Assembly (NCBI GenBank): GCA_022559985.1
Contig: JAFJTR010000145.1
Span: forward strand, 1-40,035
Direction of reading: 5' to 3'
Length of the DNA stretch: 40,035 nucleotides
Source: Parastagonospora avenae f. sp. tritici 18332-5
Taxonomy: Eukaryota; Ascomycota; Dothideomycetes; Pleosporales; Phaeosphaeriaceae
In this document: positions 10,751 to 22,940 of the stretch, piece after piece
Layout: each line of letters opens with the position of its first letter
Numbering within the stretch: position 1 is the first letter of the stretch
Translations under genes and position numbers: made by a program
Notes under the pieces: model-generated
The model's database searches: none
Seen by the model: the letters and a program-made list of their open reading frames with translations, nothing else
What the model was told of the DNA's origin: nothing

Positions 10751-11784
10751 GGCGATATCGGACGAAGGACTTGGAGGTATTCCGACCCTTTAAAGACAAT
10801 GTGGAATACAATTGGTGACGTGGGCAACTGGGCGTCATAAAAAGATTCTGCATCCTTGTCGTTCCGCGGGTGACACGATGTCATCACACCTCGCGTTCGC
10901 GCTAGTGTTCAACGCGATAACTACCGCCAAGATATTCGGAAGCATCAAGGAAGGACCAAGTCGATGAAAGTTTCTCAAAATATTCGTTTCGATTGTCATA
11001 CACCCTCCTTCCACTACTCTCTTCACCACCTAGTACATACAAATCGACGCCGAAGCGACTAGCCATACAAAGTTCCGTTCGCTGCGCACCACTGATTCCT
11101 CGTCTCGAAAGAGCATACACTTGGAATGGAAAGAACGCCGGCATATGCAAGGTAGTCTATGTAATGCCGGTAACGCCTTGCGAGGAAAATCAAATCCGTG
11201 AATCATCGTAAACTAAATGCGCCGGAAAAAGTGACGCCGATTCGATTAACGCTCAAAACTTGTAAAAAAAAAGCAAATAGGGCAAGTGGACGAGGCGGTG
11301 CGGTAGGGTGACCAGATATCTCTTGCAATTGGTGCTAGAGATCGTGAGGTCGCATACATGGGGTACTCTGGCGGGCTCGGGGTCTGGCGGTGGTAGGAGA
11401 ACGGGGCGATTGTTGAGGTGAATTTCCGCTGTCTCGACGGGAGTTGAACTCAAAAGGACTGGCAAGTATGGGATGGGCCGGATCGTAGGGCTCCGGTATA
11501 GCTGCCGCATTCGCTCTGTGGGGACCAAAGGGGTCACGGAGGGCAGTTTGTAGGCCTGCAGATGCGGATTGTGCCTGTCCGACAGGCGCTATTGTGGGCA
11601 ACGATATGGTCCCCGAGGTTGTGACAGATACCGTAGGACAAAGCAGAACTATCAAGGGGCCAAACTTTTTCGTAATAAGCATATTGCACAGCATCGATCC
11701 AACGGGTACATTCTTGTGGACGACGTCAAACGGGTTAAGAGTAGAGCCCCTGTTGGGGTATTAGCTTGACTGAATAAAGGGGCA
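10751..11784. other. Intergenic region upstream of LETM1-like gene / downstream of Nab3-like gene
   Basis: Holds the promoter of the LETM1-like gene and the 3' region of the Nab3-like gene. A 119-codon minus-strand frame at 11335-11694 is Pro/Ser-rich and could be read as a spliced extension of Nab3 (see findings), but I do not call it as a gene. Confidence 0.45.
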
Positions 11785-14436
11785 TCAACCGCGTTGGTAC
11801 TGAGCAAGCTGGGCCATGATTTCACTCATGTCTGCAGGCGCACCGCCGGGTTGGGGAGTGTTTTGCACAGGCGGAGCGGCCGGTTGTGCCTGGCCGGCGA
11901 GCATTGCAGCGAGGCCAGGGAAATGGTTGAGCTGTGGCATCTGTGACGGGGCGGAAGTGCCGAATCCGGGCGTCTGGACAGGACTAGAGACCTGAGCGAG
12001 GAGCCGGGCAAGGTCTGGGTTGAACATTGATGCGGGTTGCTGGGTTTGAGGAACATTGTTACCGGCCGACATTGCCCCGAGCAGCTGGGAGAGACTGGCA
12101 GGATCGAGGGAGGTGATGATGTTGGAAATGTTCGGTTGGCTAGCAGGCGCTGTGGTGAATGGATTCTGGGTATTCGGGTTGAATGGAGGCATGTTGCGAT
12201 TGAAGCCAAAGGCCGGCGCTGGAGGTTGGACGGGCTGGGACTGGGTTTGCTTTGCGTTGTTGACGAGAAGGGCGGCAGTCGTTGGGTCGAGATCGGCGTA
12301 TTCTTCTGAACTTAGCATATGAAGCATCATAGATCATCTGACATACCATTGAACTGAACGTTGTTGGCACCGCCGCGCCGATCGAAGATCTGGACACTGA
12401 CTTTGCCCTTCTTAAAGCCAGACGTGTCCATCCGGACTATAGCCAGTACACCTTCGATGATTTGCCGACGCACGACAGCTGGTTCGGGGAATCGACCGCT
12501 CATGATGAGCACGTTGCTACGCAGTCCTTGCTGGCGGAAGATGTCCTCGATGTATCGAATAAAGTCACTGTATCATGTCAATAATTACGTTAAAGCAAGC
12601 GAGGTTTGCTACTCACCGAGATATGCCTTCATGCAGGACAAGGATCTGAATGTCAGGTACTTCATGAGGCAGTCTTCGACGGAGGTCCAAATCATCTTCG
12701 GTGTAATCCTGCCGTGGAGAAGGGCTTCGGCGCCTGCGAGGTGGAGTTCGTGATCTGCTGCGATACCGAGAATCCCGAGTGTCGAAACGTTCGCGGCTCC
12801 TGTCTCTTGACCGCATGCCTCGAGGCACACCGCGCGGGGATGGAGAGCGCATCGGACGATAGTCTTCTCTTTCACGGAAGCGCCGTTCCCGGTCCCTCGG
12901 AGACATTGGGCCTGGGTTGCCGCCATATCGTCCATCGCGAGGCGTGGGTGCCGTTCCACCTCTGGTGTAGTCTGGTGATCGCGATCGTCGCCGGGGTGCC
13001 GCAGGCTGAGGCTCAGCTTTCCGAGAGTTTTTCTGTGGCTTTGATATTTCGAGGTCTGCGATTACTTAGCTCTCGTTCACGATACGGCCATCATCTCACT
13101 TACGCATCTTTCTACCACGCACCGCCTGGCCCTGCTCGGCGTCGAGCGCTCTCCGGCACGATTCGGAGTCGAGAAACTGAACGAAACCATAGGCCTGCTT
13201 TATGCTAATCTGGGCAAGCCTGCCGTGTCGGTAGAATCGGTGGAAGATGTCGCGCTTTGTAACCTTCTCGGTAGGGAGATTGCCTGCTAGCATTAGGAGT
13301 GCTCATGCGCAAGAACTGCTCATCTTACCAATGAAGAGACGAGAGCCCATGGGGAACTGATCCCACTGCCCCTCTGTGACGAACTTCCTTTCCTGATCCA
13401 GAAACTCCTCGTATCTCCGATTCACCTCCGGCGGCCACCGGATGTCCTCATCGTCTGGCGTCTCGCTGCGCTGGCCTTGACGCTTCGGCGCACTGCCCTG
13501 CCCTGACGGACCCTGAGCTCCCTCGTGCGACATCGGAGCATAGCTCTGTCCAGCTACAGTCAAGTTCTGCGGCTGCCCGTTGCCAAGCTGCTGCGCGTTG
13601 TTCGGCGTCTGCTGGCTGTGCGGATGGAATGACCGGATGTCATCGTTGGGGTTGTAACTAAGATCCTGCGCCGGCGGTCGGGGCGGCAGGCTGGCTTGCG
13701 GTGCGTTGGGTTGCGCTTGATTATTGTGCGACGTCATAGGAGAAGCTGCATATTGGCCTGCCTGCGCATTTTGCATGGCGGGCGTTAGAGAGTCCAACAA
13801 GGCTTGCACGTCTACACTGGTAGCGCCGTTGCCCTCGGGCTGGTAGTGAGCGCCTGGGGCAGACTGGGCTGAAGCTTGCTGTTGCTGGGCAGCATACGCA
13901 TTCTCATGGGCATATGGGTACGCGGATTGAACATCTTGGCCGGGCGGTTGCGAGTGCGAGTGCGAGTGCGTCGCGTCATTGGTTGAAGCTGCGCGCGACT
14001 GGTGCTGCGCAGAAAAGTTCTGGATTGATGAGGTACCTTGCGCTTGCGTGCCAGTGCTGTCGCCATATGCTGCTGCTGACCGAGCATACCCCGATGCAGC
14101 CCCTCCGACACTCTGCGCCCCTACAGTTTGGTGGTTTGCGGCGGCCGTCGGATCTGACAGGTACGGCGCCGATGCGAAAGGGTTCGGTGTTTGCGAATGC
14201 GACGCGTACTGTGAGGCGGGAGTCGAGGTGCCATTGCCATTGTTATGTGAAGACTCATGGAAGTTCGGGTCCATCTGCAGCTCTAAGATGGGAATATTCG
14301 CCGGCGACGGCACGTTCTGCGGGCGCGGCGACTCGGGCGTCAGCTGCTGATGGCGGATGTGCTCTGCTTCCTGAGGCGGGCTGGGGCTGGGGTTCATGTA
14401 GGCGTGTGAAGCCGGCCACGAAGAAAGTCGCGACAC
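11785..14436 (-). CDS. nab3: Nab3-like RNA-binding protein (transcription termination)
   Basis: Five exons on the minus strand: 14436-13329, 13283-13104, 13055-12617, 12567-12347, 12305-11785, giving 822 residues. Introns are 41-49 bp with good donors and CTAA-type branch sites. The first 340 residues are low-complexity, rich in Gln, Ala, Ser and Pro. A single RRM spans about 365-435: SRLFIGNLPTEKV, then KQAYGFVQFLDSE, followed by HLEISKPQ, the layout of yeast Nab3. Next comes an RS/RD-rich stretch (SRSRTPPRRRRSPSPR), a folded region with DFIRYIEDIFRQQGL, and a Gln/Pro-rich tail ending MAQLAQYQRG. In yeast Nab3 works with Nrd1 and Sen1 to end transcription of short non-coding RNAs. It is divergent with the ICT1-like gene. 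Orthology rests on RRM resemblance and overall architecture. Confidence 0.82.
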
Positions 14437-14971
14437 TGATGGGCTGGGCTATACAAGGGAGGGGTGAATCAACTCATGCATGGACAGAGACAGACCCTCG
14501 CCGCGACTAAACGAGGTGGCTGCTGGGCGGCTTGGACGAGATGGTTCAGAAGACAAGCTGCGAGGAAGAAGGTGGGGCTGCAGGTGGTGATGCTAGATGC
14601 TGTCAAAGTGATGGTTAGTGGCACCAAGGCGATGCAGCAGGAGCTGGATACAGGAACAGAGATGAAAGCGGGGATGCAGTGTCTAGGTGCGGTGTATGAG
14701 TGGCAAGGGTGACGGTGAAGTCTAGCAGGTCGTGCAGCAGCTGTTGGGACACGCGGTGGGGATTAAGCTTAGGTGAGGGCACGGACGAGACGCTGGTGAT
14801 GAAAAGTGAGCGAGACGCATCGAAATGATCGCCCATAGCTTCGGCGGTAGAACCGTCACGTGCACCTACCAAGGTTGATATAGTGTCAGAGTGGCTTTTG
14901 CGTTCCCCGTCGGCATTCATACCACGCAGCACGCAGCTCGCTCGCATGAGTCCAAACTTGACCCAGCAAGC
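14437..14971. other. Probable bidirectional promoter, Nab3-like / ICT1-like
   Basis: The 535 bp between two divergent start codons. No supported gene. It probably contains the leaders and promoters of both neighbours; I see no clear TATA box. Confidence 0.45.
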
Positions 14972-15675
14972 ATGCTCCGCTGTCGCTTGCCCCCCCGACC
15001 GCCTCATTTTATTACGAGACGGCCATGGCCATGTCCATGTCCGCCCGCAGTGCAACGGAGCATTTCTTCGGCGGGCAATGACGCTCATGCAAGCGACGAT
15101 GACCTTCGGGCAGCGCGCTCGTGGCTCGCGCGTCTGCATGCAGAGGCCATCCCGTTGAAGAGCATTGGCGAATTGAGCTTCAGCAGGTCATCTGGCCCGG
15201 GCGGACAGAATGTGAATAAGTATGACAAACTGGCAAAAATTTAAACGGCGCGCTATACTAAGCATGTACAAAGAGTTAATTCTAAAGCCACTTTGAGAGT
15301 TCCCCTGGATGCGTTGCTGCACCATGTCCCCACTGCCATTCACGGCGAGATCAGGCGGTCCCGCTATGTAGCCGCAAGGTCCAACGCTATCATTGTGCAG
15401 GCCGACGACAGTCGCAAACAAAGCGACAATGCGGCCAGCTGTTACAGACGCCTTTTCGATGCCATTGTGGAAGCGGGGCGCTATGCTGTGCCTAATGAAA
15501 CGTCCGCGGAGCAGTCGATCCGTGTCAAGAACTTGTAGGTGATACGTTCGGGCTTTTCCCGACAACCCGAATGCTGATAGGCCTCAGGCAAAAGAGCGAT
15601 AACGAGCGCCGACTCAAGATCAAGAAGCAGCAGAGCTCGAAGAAGAGCTCGCGACGAAGCCGGGGCGACGACTAA
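14972..15675 (+). CDS. Mitochondrial ribosome-rescue peptidyl-tRNA hydrolase, ICT1/Pth4 type
   Basis: Three exons, 14972-15219, 15274-15534 and 15588-15675, giving 198 residues. Introns of 54 and 53 bp restore the frame: the first closes NK|VNSKATLRVPL. The first 35 residues are Arg/Pro-rich and acid-free, a mitochondrial presequence. The catalytic loop FSRSSGPGGQNVNK is at about 70-83, with the GGQ at 77-79 that hydrolyses peptidyl-tRNA in class-I release factors. There is no codon-recognition domain, and the C-terminus is a basic tail (KIKKQQSSKKSSRRSR), which in ICT1/ArfB-type proteins enters the empty mRNA channel of stalled ribosomes. It is convergent with Utp6, the two ends about 206 bp apart. 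The ATG at 14972 is chosen over an upstream in-frame one at 14891 because the presequence begins there. Confidence 0.88.
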
Positions 15676-15881
15676 GCCGTCTGCGGGGAAATGTCGCCTC
15701 CACAGAACCACCGGCACCATTGCTCACCTGGGCCATACATGTGACGTGGTCGACTCGCGACCCAAAGCATCGTGATAGCTTGTGCGACGGTGGCGGTGTG
15801 CCCATCCGATAAGAGTTGGATATCATGGTAGCCTTATGCAGGGTCTCAAACGGTAAATTGGTGTGAGGGCCTCGCTAGCCC

Positions 15882-17260
15882 TCAAGTATCTAACGCCGCG
15901 CGCAGCTGCTGCAGCTCTTCATTCGCACCGTAGTGCTTCGTGCTCGATCGTATCAGCGCCTCCGCGTCGTATCTCTTTCCCTCCTGCTGTAGTGCCTTTG
16001 CCAGATCGACAATCTTATCGCCCGCTCCTTGGTCAAGCGCGCGCGTGTACTTTCGGAGCATCTTTGATATCACCGTCTGTACCGCCGGGTCTGTCTCCGC
16101 AGATAGCCGTTGCAGAGATAACAGCTCGCGGACGGCGACTTCGGCCAGCCGTGCGACCTCACTCGGGTGTCGTGAGATAGCGGTGCTTATCAGGTCGAGC
16201 GCATCCGCCAGCGCTGGAGGGAACTCTGGGTCGGCGGGACTGCGGCCAAACAGCTGCATGCGGAACTCGCAGATAGCAGTCTCCAGAGACTGAGATGCCG
16301 TCTGCTGCAGGAAGTCGAGCACATGCTGCAATATACGCGGAATGCACGCCAGCTGTTCAAATTCCGCGAACACGACGAAGAAATTCTCCGCGACTCGTGG
16401 TTTGCCCTGGAACTGCTTCATGGCAGAATCGAAGACGGCCAGCGGAATAGCTCCCGTAAGCACAGGCGCCGCGGCCAAGTTCTGCAGAGCCACCTCGTCG
16501 ACACCCTCGTCCTGTTTGAGGCTAGGGTCGATGTCCTCTGCGGTGACTGTTGGCAGCGTGATCATATCTACATCCTCGTCGTCCGCCGTCTGCGTCTTGG
16601 TGTGGTCAACATCCAGACCCAAAATCTTCCTCCGTCCAGCAATCTTGCCCACGTAGATGGTCTCGAGGCGAGCATATTCCAGCCACAAGTACTCGGAATT
16701 CTTGCAGAATCGCAGTCCCCGCTGCATGTAGCTGCGCGCGTTTGTGATGTCGGCCTGTGTGTCCATGAAGTAGTTTGCGGCATGCACCCATATCTCTGGC
16801 TTGGTCGGGTGCAGTCGTGCAACCGATGTGAAGATGTCGTTTAGCCTCTTGTACGCCTTGTCCTTGCGCGCAAAGTCGATGTACTGCATCCATAGGGTGA
16901 GGTCGCCGGAGAACTTCCTGGTCGCGCGGTTGTAGAGGAAATATATGGTTCGCTGTCCAGCGCCCTTGTAGCGCACGCCCAATCGCTTTATGCGCTTTTT
17001 GCGGAGCGCATCCACGTTCTTCTCAAATTCAATGTATCGCAGGTAGTCGGACGGGTGGGAGCCGCGTGCGTTTATTATGTGCTCGAAGTCGGAACGTTTC
17101 TTGGCTATGGAGCTGATCTCTTCCTGCGCCTGTTAGCCACAGTTCGAATGCGCATGTCGCTGCAACTTACTCTTGTGAAGATCTTTTTGCGCTCGAGCTC
17201 GTTCAGCTCTGTCGCTGACTGCTCGAGGTAGAAGCGCGCCTTGTCACTGGGTCCAGCCAT
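15882..17260 (-). CDS. utp6: U3 snoRNP-associated protein Utp6
   Basis: Two minus-strand exons, 17260-17171 and 17123-15882, joined across a 47-bp intron, giving 443 residues, close to yeast Utp6 (440). The N-terminus is typical: LEQSATELNELERKKIFTR, then EEISSIAKKRSDFEH and RGSHPSDYLRYIEFEKN. HAT-type helical repeats follow (TLWMQYIDFARK, PEIWVHAANYFM, SEYLWLEYARLE). Utp6 is part of the UtpB module of the small-subunit processome, which directs early 18S rRNA processing in the nucleolus. The ATG at 17260 gives the usual short N-terminus; an in-frame ATG further upstream (17383) lies in the shared promoter with Cwh43. Confidence 0.92.
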
Positions 17261-17496
17261 GTCTGCGTTGGTGAAGTTCGCAAGGAAGGCGCGACCAGAA
17301 AAAAGTTGGAGAGAGACCTCCGCTCGCCTAAAGTTGCTCCCGTTAGCCGTTGATAGCGCCTTGGCCGACGCGTGGGATGACAACTTCAGGGGACCAAACG
17401 CGTCTCACCGAGGCTCTTCATTCTCGTCGTTCGTTGTCTTTTCCTTCTATATCGGGTGAGAGCAGACGAATCTGTTCTCCTCATTTGCACCTCGCA
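17261..17496. promoter_or_regulatory. Probable bidirectional promoter, utp6 / cwh43
   Basis: Only 236 bp separate the two divergent start codons, so the two genes very likely share a control region. No TATA box stands out. Confidence 0.5.
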
Positions 17497-20400
17497 ATGG
17501 CGCTCAAGGATAAAGAGGGCCAGACCCTTGCGACTGTTTGTGCTCCCAGAGCTCTCCTCCGAGAACTCCGCATGCTTACACTGCACAGTTCAGCGGGAAA
17601 TGGATATCAATTACTCACACGGCGATGGCCTATAGTAAGACCAATTGGGATGTGTAGCAAGTTTCATAAGTACTGACGATCCCAGGTGCTTTTGTCGGAG
17701 CTTTATGCGTCGGGCTGTATGTCAATCCCCCACAATTGCTTTCACAAGCGGCTAAGTCTATGAAGATGGCTGCATTATCATAAGATTGTCGAGAATGAAT
17801 TCTACGTCAGTACAACATATTACAGATTACCAGTTGCATACTAACGTCAATCATAGGGCTACCCCCAAGAATGGTTCCCCTCCGTTTCTGCGACCATCGG
17901 CGACCGCTATCCCGAACGCTCCGTGTTCATGCTCTTCATCGCCCTCACATCTGGTACGAGTCGAGAAGAAGGATAAGATAACTTGACTGAAGCGAAATAT
18001 AGGTCCCCGCTTCGCATTGGTCGGTCTTTGGTACTGCCTGACTCGTCGCCCCAACTCTACGCTTCCCAAATTCGTCGCTGGTGTTGGCATCTTCCGCACG
18101 CTTACATGTGGTGGATGGACATACGTGACTTCGACCGACGACCATGACTGGCATGACATTTTCATGATCTCGTACCTTGTGGCGACGCTTCCATGGACCC
18201 TCGGCTGCCTTGCGCTTAGCCCAAGCAACCCCACCGCCCTGAGATACCGAAAGCTATTTGCAGGTTCCTTCTTTGCGACTTTGGTGCCGCTTATCTACTT
18301 CTTCATCCAGCACAAAGTCCACCATGTTGCAGGAGGTGTGTATTCCTGAAGCATCGTTTTCCTCAATACTTACTCTGCACAGCATACACCATCTACGCCT
18401 TCTTCGAATGGGCCCTTGTCCTTCTCGATGTCGCCTTCGACGCAGTCACCATCAGCGAGTTCAAGGACTTTGAGATTGTCGTGAAGGACAACCGGGGAAT
18501 CTCGCGCGGGTATGTCAGGCTTCCACACTAGATAGACACCCTATCGAATGCAACGCTTTCAAGCACACTTTCTGATTCCTCTCTCCATGTAGTACTGGCA
18601 ACAAATCCGCCTCTGATGCCCTTGAGAAAGAGTAAGTACTCATATCGCCGGCATCTGAATCACCTGTTCTGACCTGTGTGTAGGAATACTTTGTCTGGCG
18701 CTTTCTCCATCTTTGGTCTTCTTTATGCGGTAGCTGATGTCTACAATGGAGTAAATGCATTCGCTGACAATTATGATCTCTCGAACTAACGCCCGCCAGT
18801 TTGTCTTCTGGTCCATGTTGACATCTCTTGGAGTGTGTGTCTGGTGTAGGTTGTAATATGGCATTTTATGGCTTCATCTGACCTGGTACAGACTTCCCTC
18901 TCTGGCATATGGGCATCTCTGGCTACGAGGTTCTCGTCATGTGCACGATCTCTCCGTTCTTGCTTGGCATCAAGTCTTTCCGCTACTTGGTCACTCGCTA
19001 TGTCATCATATTCCACCTCCTTTCGCTCTCTGGTCTGCTCGCTTTCAAAGCAGAACGACCTGTTCCTCGCCTCTTTGCCGTTGGTTTTGGTCTTTCTATG
19101 TCTTGTCTAGCTTGGGCCGCTACCTTCTACGCGGAACGATCTCAGCCGCGTCGCCTTGAAGCGCGCGTCTCGGCATTCTCGATTGGTCTTATTGCATCCA
19201 GTGTTGCCAAGTTCGCTTTCTGGACGAACAATCCTATCTGGCCGATCATGCACAAGCCGACGGGTGGATGGAACGAGATTGGTCTCGGCATGGCTGTGCT
19301 CTCCATTTTGATCTCGACAAGGTCGACCGCCAGTGCTGGAGCAGATCTCGTTCCGCCAGGTCCAATCACCAAAGGCTGGTCCATTCCTGGCAGCTTCGGT
19401 GTTGCTGGGATACTCTTCTCGATGCACTCGCTCCTTTCCGATTCGAGCACGATGATCTCCTGGGTCTGGGAAGGATTTCCAGTACGCGGCCCATTAGCGG
19501 TCCCACATGGTGCTGTCACTCTCCTCGCCATGGGTCTCGGTCTTACCATCGGACTCTACGCGCCAAACTTGTCCCGCTCATGGGCCTTCTACGGAGTGGG
19601 TTCAATCGGTGCTGCCGTTATTACCACCACGAGCCACTGGTCCGGCTACCTTGGCGGTCTCGTCATCGCCATCTACACCATGGCTGCCGCCCCAGCCCTG
19701 TTCACTAACGCAGTCCGCCACTCTCCCGCAAAGACATTTGGTCTAGGCTTCCTCGTCTACAACTTCATGGTCCTCTTCCACGTCTGGGTCGTCGCCTACG
19801 CTTTCGTCCCGGGTGGTCCCCTCGTCCGCGAACGCACAGACTGGGTCATGTCCGCCATGATGATCCTGATCGGCTTCGGCGTCTTCAGCGCCTCTTCCTC
19901 ATCCAGCCCCAAATCCTACAAAGGCAAAGCCACCGCCTCCGCCGCCACATCTCGCCAACGCTCATACTACCTTACCATCCTCGGCGCCCTCGAACTTCTT
20001 GCCATCGCAACCGCCTACCTCCGCTTCCCAAGCTACAACTACACGCCGTACCATCCCGAGACCAAGAGCATCACAGCAGGTATCTGGACCATCCACTTCA
20101 GCCTGGACAACGACATGTGGACCTCGGAATACCGCATGCGCGACCTGATCAAGGAACTTGAAATCGACGTCATCGGCCTGCTCGAATCCGATCTTCAGCG
20201 CATCATCATGGGTAACCGCGACACGACGCAATTCCTCGCAGAGGACCTGGGCATGTGGGTAGATTACGGCCCCGGTCCGAATAAACACACCTGGGGCAGC
20301 GCACTCCTTTCAAAGTTCCCAATCGTCAACTCCACACACCACCTCCTCCCGAGCCCAGTGGGCGAACTCGCGCCCGCCATCGAAGCCACGATCCTCGCGT

Positions 20401-20936
20401 ACGACCAACTCATCGACATCTTCGTCTTCCACAGCGGCCAGGAAGAAGATCCCGAAGACCGCCGCTTGCAATCCGAGTACCTCGCTGCGCGCATGAAGGC
20501 GACGAGTCGACCTGCGGTCTTGCTGAGTTATCTGGTGATTAAACCGGGCGAGGGGAATTATCACACGTATGTGGGCGAGAAGAGCGGGATGCGCGATGTT
20601 GATCCGACGGATTGGGATCGCTGGTGCGAGTATATTTTGTTCAAGGGGTTGAAACGATCGGGGTATGCGAGGGTGTCACGAGACTCCATCACAGACACGG
20701 AGTTGCAGGTAAGTTTCCCCTCTCCCTATCCGCCCTTTCACTTCTAGAAAGCATGTATGCCAATACTAACGTCCCCACAGGTCGCCAAATTCGTCGTCGG
20801 ACAGCCGGAGAATGGGGACGAAGTCATTGCGGAAGATCAGGTTGAGCAAGGGCTCAGGTTTCCGGATGTTTTCAAGGGGCAGGGCGTAAGGGGGCATAGG
20901 TATCATGTTTTTGATGCGCCGAGGTATTATGCTTGA
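17497..20936 (+). CDS. cwh43: Cwh43, GPI-anchor lipid remodelling protein
   Basis: Twelve exons: 17497-17535, 17589-17634, 17686-17716, 17766-17805, 17857-17953, 18003-18335, 18383-18509, 18593-18631, 18684-18750, 18800-18845, 18892-20708, 20781-20936. They give 945 residues, close to yeast Cwh43 (953). The rebuilt N-terminus has the expected WLHYHKIVENEFYGYPQEWF run across three short exons. The N-terminal part is PGAP2-like with several membrane helices (YLVATLPWTLGCL, YAFFEWALVLLD). The middle is a polytopic membrane region (PGAP2IP-like). From about residue 685 comes a soluble endonuclease/exonuclease/phosphatase-type domain (IWTIHFSLDNDMW, DVIGLLESD). In yeast Cwh43 swaps the GPI diacylglycerol for ceramide in the ER. 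The first intron uses a GTTTGT donor and is the least certain junction, but it is the only one that joins the ATG to the conserved frame. Confidence 0.92.
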
Positions 20937-20954
20937 TTTGTTGGATGAATGAAG

Positions 20955-21023
20955 ATGGAGGGGATGGAGGGGATGGAGGGGATGGAGGGGATGGAGGGGA
21001 TGGAGGGGATGGAGGGAGGGGGG
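20955..21023 (+). repeat. 9-bp minisatellite after cwh43
   Basis: Seven copies of ATGGAGGGG start at 20955, 20964, 20973, 20982, 20991, 21000 and 21009, the last followed by a degenerate GGAGGGAGGG. It starts 19 bp after the cwh43 stop codon, so it is probably in the 3' untranslated region. Confidence 0.9.
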
Positions 21024-21527
21024 TGTATGATATTATGGATGGTTAGGGGTTTCGTATGTATGATATGTTAGGATAAGGTGGGGAGATGAGGAGATGGGGA
21101 AATTTCTTGTTCATTTGTGATTGTCGAGCCAGATTTGAATGCGGTGCTTGAGAAGCCTGGGAGACTATCATTGCAAAGGCTGGTGACTTGAACACGGTGA
21201 TTTTGGAAGTCTATGAGACCTCAACCCGTGGTTGATGAGTCTTGAAGTGCAATTGCAAAAGCTGGCTGGGTTGTCTTATTCTCATTCGACTCAAAGGGGG
21301 TAAGTAGCTCGCATCTAAATAAGTCGAGCACAGTTCATCTGTACTGCAATCGAAGAAGCCCAGAAAAGACGCCATGAATCATGCATGCATCTTGCGAGCT
21401 CGTCGCAACTGGAAAATGGAGCCTGCGCTTTTGTCCATCCGTCGTGTCCATTCATTCGCTGAACGCCTTCGCCTCCCCACAAGCGGTCTACTCTTTTCCT
21501 TTGCTGATTCAGAATCCCGTGTCACGC
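21024..21527. other. Convergent intergenic region, cwh43 / eIF3e
   Basis: About 500 bp between the minisatellite and the eIF3e stop codon. No supported gene; expected to contain both 3' ends. Confidence 0.5.
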
Positions 21528-22940
21528 TCATTTCGCAACTGCCGCGCTCAGGACCTGTGTCCGGAAGAATCCACCCTTTGTCCGCTCAATAACCTGCTGG
21601 TAGACGGATTGTGGGGGGTGGTTCATAATGACTGTGCCGGCCTTGTAGTCAATCTTTGCGTCGACACGAGTGTCGCGGATGAGGTTGACGATCCACTTCT
21701 CACCCTCGTCTTGCGAGAGGCCGAGGCGGGTTGAGAGGTCCCTATAACAATGTTAGTACTTTCACTAAACTTCGAGTCCCTTCAAAACTCACTTGATGTC
21801 GATCCGTTGGTGGATCTTGCAGTAGCTCTCAGAAATCAAATGTCTCGCGGCATCAACAAACTGGTCCGCCGCGCCGAGCAGGAAGAAGTCGTTCTTGAGA
21901 ATCTCCTCGGTCTCACCCAGCTTTTTCTGGGCCTCCTCAAAGTCAAAGTCGATGTAGAGGGCCTTGATGAAGTCGGTGACGGGATCGCTGTACTCGTAGC
22001 CCTCCTGCCTGACTATCCGGATCAGGTCCTTGAGCTGCTTCTGGTACTGATTCGAGTTGCGGCCCTTGTTGCGGTTTGTGATGACGGCAGCTGCGAGGTA
22101 GCGCAGGATCCAAGGGCAGTTGGTCTGGATGGTGTTGATGTAGGAGGGCGAGAAGAACATGTCAGTGAGGCTCTCGCGGGCGGGCTCGTGGTTGAAGAGG
22201 GGGAACAGCGACCAGTGGATCAGCCATGTGCGGTGCTGCAGCTGTGCGAGGGGGTTGTTGAAGAGGCGCGTGTCGATGGTCTCCTTGAGCTTGTTGATCT
22301 CCTCAATGGCCGAGTCCCAGTTGACGGAGAGGATCTCGCAGGCGAGCTTGCCCCACGTGGCCTCGCGCTCCTTGTCGTTGTCGGTGGTCTGGGACAGTCA
22401 GTATTGTTACGGTATTTTATTGTTTTGTATATATCTTACCAGAACCCGGAATCGATACAGCAGCTCGGCGGCGTGCGGGTAGACTCCGCAGCTGTACTGG
22501 AAGCTGCCGAACTCGTAGAGCTGGTTGACCATCTCAACCGTGACGCCGTGCGTGTCCTTGAGGTAGGCCAAGTTCTGCACCTTGTCGGAGCGCAGGTTGG
22601 TGACAACATTCTCGTCATCCAGAAGCCCCGAGATCTTGCTCGTCTCCTCCTCCAGCTTGTCGCGTCGCTGCAGCACCTGGTCGCGCTTCGTCTTGTACTC
22701 GTCGGGCATGTCGTCCAGGTTGTGCACATCCTGGTACAGCTGGCCCACAAAGTCGGTCATATTGGTCGGCTTGAGCAGCTCCAGCAGCAGCTTCTTCTGG
22801 TCCAGCGGCTGCTCGGCATCCTCGTCGGCGCTGAAGTTGAGCAGCGGGTAGATCAGATGGCGGTCGAGGTTGGGCATCAGCTTGGGGAGCAGGCTGTACT
22901 GCTCGGCGACGTTGCCGCTGTCAGTCGCTGATTCGGCCAT
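21528..22940 (-). CDS. int6: Translation initiation factor eIF3 subunit e (Int6)
   Basis: Three minus-strand exons, 22940-22440, 22388-21793 and 21741-21528, with 51-bp introns, giving 436 residues, the normal size for fungal eIF3e. The N-terminal half matches the family (NLDRHLIYPLLNF, KKLLLELLKPTNMTDFVGQL). The C-terminal half is a PCI domain: NCPWILRYLAAAVI, the segment ending DLIRIVRQEGY, then DLSTRLGLSQDEGEKWIVNL and DYKAGTVIMNHPPQSVYQQV. eIF3e is a scaffold subunit of the eIF3 complex in the cytoplasm. The gene is divergent from the mL49 gene across 244 bp. A long open frame on the opposite strand (21750-22931) is only the antisense shadow of this codon-biased gene. Confidence 0.94.

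Noticed and set aside
21750..22931. Plus-strand open frame of 393 codons rich in Leu, Val and Glu
   Set aside because: It lies antisense to eIF3e over almost its whole length and crosses both eIF3e introns; it stays open because of eIF3e codon bias. The composition has no domain pattern.
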